Of a stretch of 50,602 bases of DNA, positions 36,836-44,809 are shown one piece after another. The stretch lies in assembly GCA_026393275.1 (NCBI GenBank), contig JAPLAM010000086.1, positions 1-50,602 on the forward strand. Direction: 5' to 3'. The stretch comes from Arthrobacter sp. (GTDB lineage: Bacteria > Actinomycetota > Actinomycetes > Actinomycetales > Micrococcaceae). Position 1 is the stretch's first letter. Each line of letters starts with the position of its first letter. The notes under the pieces are model-generated. The model was not told the origin of the DNA and searched no databases. It saw only the letters and a program-made list of their open reading frames with translations. Made by a program: the position numbers and the translations under genes.

Positions 36836-37849
36836 TCAGCGGCGGACCGCGCCCGCAATCACCGTCACGGCGTGCTCGACGGCGTAGACCGGGTCCCGGG
36901 ACAGTCCCTTGACCTGCGCATCGGCTTCGGCCGTGACCTGAATGGAACGGGCCAGGCCTTCCGGGGTCCAGCGCCTGACGTCACGTTGGGCCTGCTCCAC
37001 CAGCCACGGCTGCATGCCCAGCTGCTTGGCGATCTGTGAGGAGGAGCCCTGCGCTCCCGCAACTTTGGCGAGGGACCGCAGCTTCGCGGCAAGGGCCGCC
37101 ACGATCGGCACCGGATCGGCACCGGTGTCGAGGGCGTGGCGAAGGGTGGAGAGGGCCAGCGGCGCGTTGCCGGCCATGGCGGCGTCGGCCACCTTGAAGC
37201 CGGTGGCTTCCACCCTGCCGCCGTAGTAGCGGTCCACCAGGTCCGAATCCACCGCAGTGGTGGCATCCGCGATCAGCTGGCTGCAGGCGGCCGCGAGTTC
37301 GGCCAGGTGGGCGCCGACGGCGTTGACGAGGGCGTGCACTGCGTCGGGCTCGATCCGCCGGGAGGCGGCTTTGAACTCGGTGGTGACAAAGGCTGCCTTG
37401 TCCGCATCCTTCTTCAGCGGCTGACAGTCAACCACCGGCCAGCCGCCCGCCTTGATGGCATCGAGGAGTTTCTTTCCCCGTACTCCCCCGCCGTGGCGCA
37501 GCACCAGGACGGCGTCCGGTTCGGGGCGGCCCAGATACTTCAGGGCGTCGGCAAGGAAGGCATCGTTCATCGTCTCCAGGCCTTCGACCTCGATCAGCTT
37601 CTGCTCGCCGAACAACGATGGGCTGACGTTCATGGCGAGCGTTCCGGGTTCGTAGCTGCCGGCGTTCAGCCGGGTAATTTCGACGTCGGGCGCGGCGGCG
37701 CGGACCTGGGAACGGATCCGGTCCATGGCCCGGGAGCCGAGGTAATCCTCGGGGCCGCCCACCAGCACCACCGGCGCCGGCGTCACATCGCGCCAGGTGG
37801 CGGTCTTCGTCGCCGTCGTCCTGGTGCGTTGGGTCTGGGCAGCAGCCAC
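36836..37849 (-). CDS. holA: DNA polymerase III subunit delta
   Basis: 337 aa. Clamp-loader subunit that opens the beta sliding clamp. Recognised by VVLVGGPEDYLGSRAMDRI (N-terminal AAA-like start without a full Walker A), LVLRHGGGVRGKKLLDAI, and the C-terminal collar helices with NAPLALSTLRHALDTGADPVPI and KQLGMQPWLVEQAQR. GTG 37849 has GGAGGAA about 7 nt upstream, inside the 3' end of comEC, which it overlaps by 67 bp. Gene order comEA-comEC-holA is common. Confidence 0.94.
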   Translation of the reverse strand: MAAAQTQRTRTTATKTATWRDVTPAPVVLVGGPEDYLGSRAMDRIRSQVRAAAPDVEITRLNAGSYEPGTLAMNVSPSLFGEQKLIEVEGLETMNDAFLADALKYLGRPEPDAVLVLRHGGGVRGKKLLDAIKAGGWPVVDCQPLKKDADKAAFVTTEFKAASRRIEPDAVHALVNAVGAHLAELAAACSQLIADATTAVDSDLVDRYYGGRVEATGFKVADAAMAGNAPLALSTLRHALDTGADPVPIVAALAAKLRSLAKVAGAQGSSSQIAKQLGMQPWLVEQAQRDVRRWTPEGLARSIQVTAEADAQVKGLSRDPVYAVEHAVTVIAGAVRR

Positions 37850-39861
37850 TCGTGATTCCTCCGGAAGGTTGGTTTGCAGACTCTAAGCCTGCCACGGCGG
37901 GGGCGGTCCACCAAGCCGCGCCGCCCCGGCCCAGTCCGAGGTCTGGCGCCCTGGCGGCCCCACTGACCGGCCCACCGGCCGGCCCCGGAGCGGGCAGTGC
38001 CCGGCGGGCGGGTTTTCCGGTCGAGAACCTGGCCGAGGAACAGCACGATCCGACCCTGCACTTTGAGCAGCAGGGGCCCGGCATGGGCCGGGTGGGTGAC
38101 GAGCCAGACGCCCGCCAGGGACAGCACCGAGAGCGCCGCCATCGTGGCCGAACCATAGGCGCCCTCCGGCCATGGCAGCGCCGCGCCGGGCAGGGCCGCG
38201 AAGTAGCGTGCGATTCCGGCCACCGCGGTTGCGAAGGTTCCGGCCACGGCGATGGGCAGTGCCGCGAGGCCCGGGACCAGGGGCACCAGCGGGACGGCAG
38301 CCGTGCCCGCGACGGTCACCGGCGCCACCAATGCGGCAGCCGCCAGGTTCGCCGGCAGGGCGTAGCTGGAGAACTGCGGCTGAAGCAGCACGATGACGGG
38401 GCCGCAGAACAACTGGGCGGACAGTGGAACCGCGAGGCCGGCGGCCACCGTGCGCGGCACGGCGGCGGGCAGCCAGCCCATGATCGGCCTGCCGGCCACG
38501 ACGATGCCGAGGGTGGCCAGGACGGACAGCAGGAAACCGAAGTCGGCAGCCAGGGCCGGCTCAGCCAGTAGAAGTCCGGTGGAGGCCACGCACAGCAGGC
38601 TGAGGCCGCGTCCTGCACGGCCGAAAACGAGCGCCGAGAGTCCGATAGTCCCCATGCACGCGGCCCGGAGCACACTGGCGTCCGGGCCGAGCATCAGGAC
38701 GAAGAGACCCAACCCGCCGCGGGCGAGTCCGGCGGCCGCCGGGCGCGGCAGCCGCAGCCCGCGGGCCGCCAGCAGTAGGACGCCGAGAACCAGGCTGCAG
38801 TTGGCTCCGCTCACGGCCGTCAGGTGGGTCATCCCCACGGTCTTCATGGCCGCGGCGAGTTGCGGATCGAGCGCTCCGGTGTCGCCGGTCACCATTCCGG
38901 GCAGCAGCCCCTTCGCGTCGCCGGGCAACCCGGCGGCGGCGGCGCTGAAGCTGCTCCGCAGGCCTGCCGGGGCGCTGTCCCAGCCGCCGGCGGCGGCCAG
39001 ACGGACGGGGACGGAGGAGGCGGAAAGCATCCCGGCCTCGGCCTCGCCAGGACCGGCCGGCTTCAGTTTGCCCGTAGCCCGGATCCGATCACCGGATGCG
39101 GCAGCTCCCCAATCCGCCCCGCCCAACACAAGAAGTCGGGCACGTGCTTCCACGCGGCGGCCGTCAAAAACCAGGACCAAGAGCGTGGCCGGCACGGCCC
39201 AACGCTCCGACAGCCCGACGCGGCCCGGGGTGGCGAGCCGCCTCGGCATGCCGTTCACCTCGATCTCCGCCACTACCGACGCACCGGCAGCGACGGCTTC
39301 CGCGACCGCACCGTCATGCCGCGGCACCGAGGCCACCGCCGCATGGGCGCCGGCAGCGCACGAGAGCAGCAGCGCCGCCGCCACGGTGCCCCGAAGACTC
39401 CGGGCGGCAACCGTCCGGCGCCGCCCGCGCGGCAGCAGCAACAAACCCGCCGCGGCGGCCAGAGCGGCGCAGAGGACAGCAAGCGCCGCCGGTGACAGCC
39501 ACCCTCCCGCCAGGGCAGTCCCCCAGACGAGCAGCGCGGCCGGCACCAGCCGAAGGTCGGTCCGGCGCCGGCTGTCCGGCGAAGCACCGGACGGCGATGC
39601 ACCGGCCGGCAGCGGTCGGGCAGCCGCCCGGCGGACCCGCAGCGCCTCACGGACACGGCGATCCAGCCCGGCCAGGACGGCTTTGGCAGCAGCTCGCGCC
39701 TGCCGGGCGCTCGTGCGCTCTGCCGCGGGCTGCCGGGCCCTCGTGCTCTCTGTCGCGGGCTGCCGCGTGGCCGGCGCCTGCGGGTCCGCGTTCGGGACCA
39801 TGGATGCGGCTGCGGCGTCCCGAAGGGACTGCCAGCGCGGCGGCTGCCGGTCTGCGGACAT
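37783..39861 (-). CDS. comEC: ComEC/Rec2 family competence membrane protein, short C-terminus
   Basis: 692 aa as read. ComEC forms the inner-membrane channel for single-stranded DNA uptake. After an Arg/Ala-rich head with two 10-residue repeats (RQPATESTRA, RQPAAERTSA) there are helices, a short OB-like segment (about 180-280), and the Competence domain with MVTGDTGALDPQLAAAMKTV, HLTAVSGANCSLVLG and further helices. No metallo-beta-lactamase domain follows. Instead the last 95 residues are Arg/Pro/Gly-rich and run 67 bp into holA, which looks like read-through sequence rather than conserved protein. ATG 39861 lies 1 bp after the comEA stop. Confidence 0.85.
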   Translation of the reverse strand: MSADRQPPRWQSLRDAAAASMVPNADPQAPATRQPATESTRARQPAAERTSARQARAAAKAVLAGLDRRVREALRVRRAAARPLPAGASPSGASPDSRRRTDLRLVPAALLVWGTALAGGWLSPAALAVLCAALAAAAGLLLLPRGRRRTVAARSLRGTVAAALLLSCAAGAHAAVASVPRHDGAVAEAVAAGASVVAEIEVNGMPRRLATPGRVGLSERWAVPATLLVLVFDGRRVEARARLLVLGGADWGAAASGDRIRATGKLKPAGPGEAEAGMLSASSVPVRLAAAGGWDSAPAGLRSSFSAAAAGLPGDAKGLLPGMVTGDTGALDPQLAAAMKTVGMTHLTAVSGANCSLVLGVLLLAARGLRLPRPAAAGLARGGLGLFVLMLGPDASVLRAACMGTIGLSALVFGRAGRGLSLLCVASTGLLLAEPALAADFGFLLSVLATLGIVVAGRPIMGWLPAAVPRTVAAGLAVPLSAQLFCGPVIVLLQPQFSSYALPANLAAAALVAPVTVAGTAAVPLVPLVPGLAALPIAVAGTFATAVAGIARYFAALPGAALPWPEGAYGSATMAALSVLSLAGVWLVTHPAHAGPLLLKVQGRIVLFLGQVLDRKTRPPGTARSGAGRWAGQWGRQGARPRTGPGRRGLVDRPRRGRLRVCKPTFRRNHEWLLPRPNAPGRRRRRPPPGAM
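39701..39770. repeat. 30-bp tandem repeat inside comEC
   Basis: Two full 30-bp units (39701-39730, 39731-39760; about 26 of 30 identical) plus a partial third. They encode the ten-residue repeats near the ComEC N-terminus and keep the frame. Confidence 0.75.
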
Positions 39862-39862
39862 A

Positions 39863-40786
39863 TCAGATCCGCACCAGTGGCAGGAGGGCCGCGAGCAGCT
39901 TCGGGCCGACCCCCTCCACGGCGTCGAGCTCCTCCACGGTGCGGAACCTGCCGTGCTGTTTGCGCCAGTCCACGATGCGCTGGGCCAGGACCGGGCCGAC
40001 GCGCGGCAGCGTGGCCAGCTCTTCGACGCCGGCAGTGTTCAGGTTGATTTTCGCCACCGGCGGTCCGGTGCCGCCGCCTCCTTTTCCATCGGTTCCGGCG
40101 GCGGGTCCGGTTGCTTCGGCCGCGGCTGCTCCGTCCGGGCTACCGCGCTCCGGACTGCCGCGCTCCGGGACAAGGATTTTCTGGCCGTCCTCAAGAACGG
40201 CGGCGAGGTTGAGCCGGTTCAGGTCCGCGGCGGCGGTGCTCCCGCCGGCGGCCTTGATGGCTTCGTGGAGCCGGCTTCCGCCCGGTAGCTCCACCACGCC
40301 GGGGCTGCCCACGGCGCCGGCCACGTGCACGACGATCGTGCCGCCCGCCGCTGCGCCCGGCACTTGCGCAGCGGCCGGGTCCGCCGTGCCCGTCGCCTGG
40401 CTGCCGGTTCCGCCCGGACCGGAGCCGCCCACGGGCTCGGACCCCGGCGGATCGCCGAGCGGTTCGGCCCTCGGGGCGCCGTCGGCCGCCTGCCACCAGA
40501 ACCAGCCACCCAACAGCACGCAGATCAGCGCAAGCAGCGCCGCGGCACGGCGTCCCGTGCGCCACCTAAACGCCGCGCGTGCCGTAGCTCCGGGGTTGCC
40601 GGCAGCAGGGGTCGCAGCCTCCGTCACCGGGACGCCGTCGCGTGTGTCATCGTCGCGCTGGTCGTCATCCATCAAAACGTCATCCAGCAGGGCATCGTCC
40701 CGCGCCGGGCCGAAGCTGGCGGCCCAGCGGTGCCGGGCCAGGCCCGATCCGCTGCGGGCTTCGGGTCCCGGATAGTGGCGCGGCAT
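39863..40786 (-). CDS. comEA: ComEA-like DNA-binding protein (SLBB + helix-hairpin-helix)
   Basis: 307 aa from ATG 40786; the frame is open upstream, but that overlaps degV. Cytoplasmic head with an Asp-rich stretch (DDALLDDVLMDDDQRDDD), one membrane helix (AALLALICVLLGGWFWW), then an extracellular SLBB domain (IVVHVAGAVGSPGVVELPGG) and a tandem helix-hairpin-helix unit (INLNTAGVEELATLPRVGP and EELDAVEGVGPKLLAAL). It binds incoming double-stranded DNA for ComEC. TAGGCT lies 7 nt upstream of the ATG, suggesting a leaderless comEA-comEC transcript. Confidence 0.94.
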   Translation of the reverse strand: MPRHYPGPEARSGSGLARHRWAASFGPARDDALLDDVLMDDDQRDDDTRDGVPVTEAATPAAGNPGATARAAFRWRTGRRAAALLALICVLLGGWFWWQAADGAPRAEPLGDPPGSEPVGGSGPGGTGSQATGTADPAAAQVPGAAAGGTIVVHVAGAVGSPGVVELPGGSRLHEAIKAAGGSTAAADLNRLNLAAVLEDGQKILVPERGSPERGSPDGAAAAEATGPAAGTDGKGGGGTGPPVAKINLNTAGVEELATLPRVGPVLAQRIVDWRKQHGRFRTVEELDAVEGVGPKLLAALLPLVRI

Positions 40787-40793
40787 GCAACCC

Positions 40794-40799
40794 AGCCTA
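40794..40799 (-). promoter_or_regulatory. -10 box for leaderless comEA
   Basis: TAGGCT, 7 nt, ATG 40786 on the minus strand. Confidence 0.5.
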
Positions 40800-40836
40800 T
40801 GGAGCGCCGCGCGCCCGGCGACAGGAGCCGGAGAAG

Positions 40837-41871
40837 CTATGTGGACAGTGCCCCGGGCCCCGCGGCAGTCCCGGCGGTTCCGGGAACCCCGGGCAGCGGG
40901 GTGCTGCTCTCCCCCACGATCACGGCGAGGACGCCGAGCCCGGCGTGGGCCGCGAGTACGGCGGGCAGGGCGCTGATCTGGGCCGGCGGGCACGCCGGCA
41001 AAAGGGCCCCCAGCCGTGCCGCCAGCTGCTCCGCCTCGGCCGGGTTGCCGAAGTGGTGCACCGCGATCCTGGCCTCCCCGGGCGGGCGGGACAGCGCATC
41101 GGCGGCGGCGACCTCCTCGAGCCTGGCGATGGCCCGGGCCGCCGAGCGGACCTTTTCCAGCGGCACCACTTTGCCGCCGTCGACCGCCAGGATCGGCTTA
41201 ATCGAGAACATGGTGCCCCAGAGCGAGGCGGCCGCACCGATCCGTCCGCCGCGGCGCAGCTGTTCCAGACTCGGCACGTAGAAGTACACCTTGGTGCGGT
41301 CCAGCCGTTCCCGGGCGAACGCGCTGACCTCTTGTGCGGTCCCGCCGTCGGCGGCCGCGACGACGGCGCTCTGCACACCCATTCCCTGCGCCATTCCAAC
41401 GGTGCGGGAATCCAGGACTTCCACCGGAATCCCTACCCTGGCGGCGGCAAGCCGCGCGGAGTCCGGGGTGCCGGAGAGTTCGGCGGAGATGTGAATGGAG
41501 ACCACGGACTCGAAGCCACGGGCGGCCGCGGCGAGGTACGCCTGTTCGAACTGGCCGGGTGAGGGCCGGGAGGTCCGGACCGGCAACCCGCTGGCCAGGG
41601 CCACGGCAATGGTGTCGGCGATGTCGTCCTCGCCCTCGCCGTAAATCTCGGAGCCCACCATGACCGGCATCGGGACCACCGTCAGGCGGCCGTCGGCGGT
41701 GAAGTCACGCACCCACTCGGCCGGCAGCGCGGCAGCGGAGTCGGTGACCACGGCCGTCCGCGGGGCGGCCGCGGGCAAAGTCTCGATAGCCGCGCCGGGT
41801 CGGGTGGCCTGGCGGAGCCTGACGAGGCGCTCGCGCAGCCACGGCCAGCCCGGGGGCTCACGGTCGGGCAC
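40837..41871 (-). CDS. DegV family protein (fatty-acid binding)
   Basis: 344 aa. DegV/FakB fold: TAVVTDSAAALPAEW at the start of the domain, VRTSRPSPGQF (the conserved TSQPS-like lipid-binding loop), VSIHISAELSGT, EVLDSRTVGMAQG and LRRGGRIGAAASL. Family members bind a fatty acid and in Gram-positives serve fatty-acid kinase. The Arg of RGGRI is conserved. GTG 41871 has AGGAGGTG about 5 nt upstream. A Gly/Ala/Pro-rich tail of about 20 residues. It lies between leuS and comEA. Confidence 0.93.
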   Translation of the reverse strand: MPDREPPGWPWLRERLVRLRQATRPGAAIETLPAAAPRTAVVTDSAAALPAEWVRDFTADGRLTVVPMPVMVGSEIYGEGEDDIADTIAVALASGLPVRTSRPSPGQFEQAYLAAAARGFESVVSIHISAELSGTPDSARLAAARVGIPVEVLDSRTVGMAQGMGVQSAVVAAADGGTAQEVSAFARERLDRTKVYFYVPSLEQLRRGGRIGAAASLWGTMFSIKPILAVDGGKVVPLEKVRSAARAIARLEEVAAADALSRPPGEARIAVHHFGNPAEAEQLAARLGALLPACPPAQISALPAVLAAHAGLGVLAVIVGESSTPLPGVPGTAGTAAGPGALST

Positions 41872-41893
41872 GAAGCACCTCCTGGAAAGTGTT

Positions 41894-41921
41894 CCGGCCG
41901 CCGGCTTCTGCCGGCGGCCGG
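41894..41921. terminator. hairpin between leuS and degV
   Basis: Perfect 12-bp stem (41894-41905 with 41910-41921), TTCT loop, 20 bp after the leuS stop. No strong T tract. Confidence 0.65.
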
Positions 41922-41940
41922 TAACGAACGGCCTGTCCGG

Positions 41941-44475
41941 CTACGCCGGCACGATGTTGACCAGTTTAGGTGCCCGCACGATCACGGTGCGGATCCCGCG
42001 CCCGTCCAGCGCGCGCTGGACGTTGTCGGAAGCCAGCGCCAGTTCGCGCAACTCGTCCTCGGAAATGCCCGGGGAGACCTCGAGCCGGTCGCGCACCTTG
42101 CCCTGGACCTGGACGACGGCGGTGACCGTGTCCTGCACCAGCAAGGCCTCGTCGTGCGTGGGCCAGCCGGCGTTGGCCACCGACGCCGGGTGCCCCAGCA
42201 CGTTCCACAGGTCCTCCGCGGTGTACGGGGCGAACAGGCTCAGGATGACCGCGATGGCCTCCACGGCCTCGCGAACGGCCGGGTCCGCGCCCCCGTCGCC
42301 GGTGTCCGCGTCAATCTTTTTCCGCGTCGCGTTGACCAGTTCCATCAGTTTTGCCACCACCACGTTGAACTTGTTGTGGTCCAGCAACGCCTCGGCGTCG
42401 GCGATGGTGCGGTGGGTGACGGTGCGCAGCGCACGGTCGCCGGCAGCGAAGTCGACGCCCGGATCGCTCGTGACGTCCTGGCCGAGCCGCCAGGCGCGGG
42501 CCAGGAACTTCGCGGAGCCCGACGGCGACACGTCCGCCCAGTCGACGTCGTCCTCCGGCGGGGAGGCGAAGATCATGGTGAGCCGCACGGCGTCGACGCC
42601 GAACCTGTCCAGCTGCTGGCCCAGGTCCACTCCGTTTCCGAGGGATTTGCTCATGGCCTTGCCGCCGTTGAGCACCTGTCCCTGGTTCAGCAGCGCGCGG
42701 AACGGTTCGTCGGCTTCGATCAGGCCCAGGTCGTGAATGACCTTGGTGAAGAAGCGGGCGTACAGCAGGTGCAGGATGGCGTGTTCGACGCCGCCGACGT
42801 ACTGGCCCACCGGCATCCAGTCGTTGATCTTGGCCGGGTCGAACGGTCCGTCGGTGTACTCCGGCGAGACGAAGCGCAGGAAGTACCAGGACGAGTCCAC
42901 GAAGGTGTCCATGGTGTCCGTGTCGCGTTTGGCCGGGCCGTGGCAGGAGGGGCATTCCACGTTGACCCAGGCCTCGGCGGCGGCCAGCGGGGAGGTGCCC
43001 TTCGGGGACAGGTCCTCGCCGCGCAGGTCCTCCGGCAGGGTGACCGGCAACTGGTCGTCCGGGACCGGGACTTCGCCGCAGGCCGGGCAGTGGATGATCG
43101 GGATGGGGGTGCCCCAGAAGCGCTGCCGGCTCAGCAGCCAGTCACGGAGGCGGAAGTTCACGAACTTCTCGCCGGTGCCCTGTTGCTCCAGGATCGCGAT
43201 GGCGGCCGGGATGGCTTCGGCCTTGGGCAGCCCGTCCAGCGCTCCGGAGTTGATGAGGGTTCCCTCACCGGTGGTCGCCGTGCCGGTCACGGCCGGGTCT
43301 TCGTCGCCGGTGTCCAGGACGGCCCGCACGGGCAGGCCGAAGGTCTTGGCGAAGTCCAGGTCGCGTTGGTCGTGGGCCGGGACGGCCATGATGGCGCCGG
43401 TGCCGTAGTCGGCCAGCACATAGTCGGCGGCCCAGACCGGCAGCTTTTCGCCGTTCAGCGGGTTGATCGCGTAGCGGCCGGTGAAGACACCGGTCTTCTC
43501 CCGCTCGGTGGCCTGGCGCTCGATTTCCGAGAGCGTCTTGACCTGTTCGCGGTAGGCCTCCAGGGCCGGGGCGTGTTCCGCGGTGACCAGTTCGACGGCG
43601 AGCGGAGCATCAGCGGCGACCACGAAGAACGTCGCACCGTACAGGGTGTCCGGACGGGTGGTGAACACGGTGACGTCCTGGGCGGGTTTCCCGCCGTCGG
43701 CCTCGATGACGAAGTTGACGTGGGCGCCCTCCGAGCGGCCGATCCAGTTCTTCTGCATGGCCAGGACCCGCTCGGGCCAGTGGCCGCGCAGCTCGTCCAT
43801 GTCGTCCAGCAGCCGGTCGGCGTAGTCGGTGATCTTGAAGTACCACTGGTTCAGGGACTTCTTCGTCACGGCCGTGCCGCACCGCTCGCAGGCGCCGTTG
43901 ACCACCTGTTCGTTGGCCAGCACGGTCTGGTCCTTCGGGCACCAGTTGACCGGGGAATTCTTGCGGTAGGCCAGGCCGCGCTCGTAGAAGCGCTTGAACA
44001 GCCACTGGGTCCAGCGGTAGTAGCCCGGATCCGAGGTGTGCAGCCGGCGGGACCAGTCGACGGAGATGGCGTAGCGCTTGAACGAGGCCGCCTGGGTGTC
44101 GATGTTGGTGTAGGTCCACTCGCTGGGATGCGCGTTGCGTTTGATGGCGGCGTTCTCGGCCGGCAGGCCGAAGGAGTCCCAGCCGATCGGGTGCAGCACG
44201 TCGTAACCCTGCTGGCGGAGGTAACGGGCGACGACGTCGCCCATCGCGAAGGCTTCTGCGTGGCCCATGTGAAGGTCCCCGGAGGGGTACGGGAACATGT
44301 CCAGCACGTAGCGGCGTTCCTTCGAGCCGTCATCCAGGGGCGTGAAGACCTTGAGGTCCTCCCAGACCTGCGGCCATTTGGCCTCCATGGCGGCGAAGCT
44401 GTAGGCACCCTCGTCGGGGCCTTCGTTCGCGACGGCTGCTGCTGTTCCGGTCTCTGTCTCCGGCTGAACGCTCAC
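41941..44475 (-). CDS. leuS: leucyl-tRNA synthetase
   Basis: 844 aa class I synthetase charging tRNA-Leu. HIGH-type motif in [16 protein letters not shown] (HMGH, about residue 70), KMSKS-type motif [10 protein letters not shown] (about 608), CP1 editing domain with [14 protein letters not shown], and zinc-like Cys pairs ([16 protein letters not shown]). The C-terminal domain ends in [20 protein letters not shown] 44475 with GAGG 6 nt upstream. It is preceded by a leader of about 190 nt carrying a two-leucine short ORF, a 10/11-bp hairpin and an intrinsic terminator, so it is probably attenuated when tRNA-Leu is charged. Confidence 0.97.
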   Translation of the reverse strand: MSVQPETETGTAAAVANEGPDEGAYSFAAMEAKWPQVWEDLKVFTPLDDGSKERRYVLDMFPYPSGDLHMGHAEAFAMGDVVARYLRQQGYDVLHPIGWDSFGLPAENAAIKRNAHPSEWTYTNIDTQAASFKRYAISVDWSRRLHTSDPGYYRWTQWLFKRFYERGLAYRKNSPVNWCPKDQTVLANEQVVNGACERCGTAVTKKSLNQWYFKITDYADRLLDDMDELRGHWPERVLAMQKNWIGRSEGAHVNFVIEADGGKPAQDVTVFTTRPDTLYGATFFVVAADAPLAVELVTAEHAPALEAYREQVKTLSEIERQATEREKTGVFTGRYAINPLNGEKLPVWAADYVLADYGTGAIMAVPAHDQRDLDFAKTFGLPVRAVLDTGDEDPAVTGTATTGEGTLINSGALDGLPKAEAIPAAIAILEQQGTGEKFVNFRLRDWLLSRQRFWGTPIPIIHCPACGEVPVPDDQLPVTLPEDLRGEDLSPKGTSPLAAAEAWVNVECPSCHGPAKRDTDTMDTFVDSSWYFLRFVSPEYTDGPFDPAKINDWMPVGQYVGGVEHAILHLLYARFFTKVIHDLGLIEADEPFRALLNQGQVLNGGKAMSKSLGNGVDLGQQLDRFGVDAVRLTMIFASPPEDDVDWADVSPSGSAKFLARAWRLGQDVTSDPGVDFAAGDRALRTVTHRTIADAEALLDHNKFNVVVAKLMELVNATRKKIDADTGDGGADPAVREAVEAIAVILSLFAPYTAEDLWNVLGHPASVANAGWPTHDEALLVQDTVTAVVQVQGKVRDRLEVSPGISEDELRELALASDNVQRALDGRGIRTVIVRAPKLVNIVPA

Positions 44476-44571
44476 TGCTGGCCTCTTCTTTTCTTTCGAT
44501 CTTGTTGATCAGGACTGTCCTGCCTGATCCCTCGGTCCCCTGCTGCGGGCCGGCAAATCTCCCGGACACAC

Positions 44572-44596
44572 AAAAGCCCCTCGACACGGAGGGGCT
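44572..44596 (-). terminator. attenuator terminator of the leuS leader
   Basis: On the minus strand AGCCCCTC (44596-44589), CGTGTC loop, GAGGGGCT (44582-44575), then TTT (44574-44572). It lies between the leader ORF and leuS, so it can stop transcription before the gene. Confidence 0.8.
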
Positions 44597-44636
44597 GCCG
44601 CTCGGCAATCCGAGTTTCGTCGGGATGCCGGGCGGC
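44597..44636 (-). promoter_or_regulatory. leuS leader hairpin 1
   Basis: GCCGCCCGGCA (44636-44626) pairs with TGCCGAGCGGC (44607-44597) at 10 of 11 positions. It starts at the last base of the leader stop codon and ends directly against the terminator stem. Confidence 0.65.
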
Positions 44637-44662
44637 TAGCTAAGCAGGGTGATCGCACGCAT
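44636..44662 (-). CDS. leucine leader peptide of leuS (short ORF)
   Basis: An 8-codon ORF reading MRAITLLS and then TAG, ATG start, with adjacent leucine codons CTG CTT (44647-44642). The ATG lies exactly 6 nt after TAAAGT (44669-44674), a leaderless geometry. Hairpin 1 begins at its stop codon and the terminator follows at once. A ribosome stalled at the Leu codons would cover the 5' arm of hairpin 1. It shares M-R-A and a leucine run with the leuA leader. The ORF is seen; its function is inferred. Confidence 0.72.
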   Translation of the reverse strand: MRAITLLS

Positions 44663-44668
44663 AGAACC

Positions 44669-44674
44669 ACTTTA
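44669..44674 (-). promoter_or_regulatory. -10 box of the leuS leader transcript
   Basis: TAAAGT followed by GGTTCT and ATG 44662. No clear -35. Confidence 0.6.
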
Positions 44675-44717
44675 GCGCACCGGCCAACTCCCTATCTGTA
44701 AGTCGCCACAAGCGGCT

Positions 44718-44795
44718 GAAAAGGGGCCGGTGACTCCCCGCCATGGTGTGGTGGGCACCGCGAAGCGGGCGGGCGGGAGTCACCGGCCCCTTTTC
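44718..44795. terminator. 21-bp inverted repeat downstream of glpK
   Basis: Perfect 21-bp arms (44718-44738 and 44775-44795) around a 36-nt GC-rich loop. AAAA begins the left arm and TTTT ends the right, so it can terminate in both directions. It lies 15 bp after glpK. Confidence 0.8.
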
Positions 44796-44809
44796 GGGGC
44801 ACCTATGTA

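Larger units (their letters stand above)
44476..44809. other. 334-bp regulatory region between leuS and glpK
   Basis: Contains the leuS leader transcript (leader ORF 44636-44662, hairpin, terminator 44572-44596), about 95 nt of leader before GTG 44475, and a separate 21-bp inverted repeat (44718-44795) that ends glpK. No T-box found on the leuS strand. Confidence 0.7.

Noticed and set aside
40787..40993. Longer N-terminus for ComEA
   Set aside because: It would overlap degV by about 150 bp with basic low-complexity sequence; ATG 40786 has a -10 box at leaderless spacing.
44745..44765. GGTGGGCACCGCG resembling the T-box consensus
   Set aside because: It is on the plus strand inside the loop of the glpK terminator, with no plus-strand gene downstream, and two of the conserved bases are changed. 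The leuS strand has no T-box.
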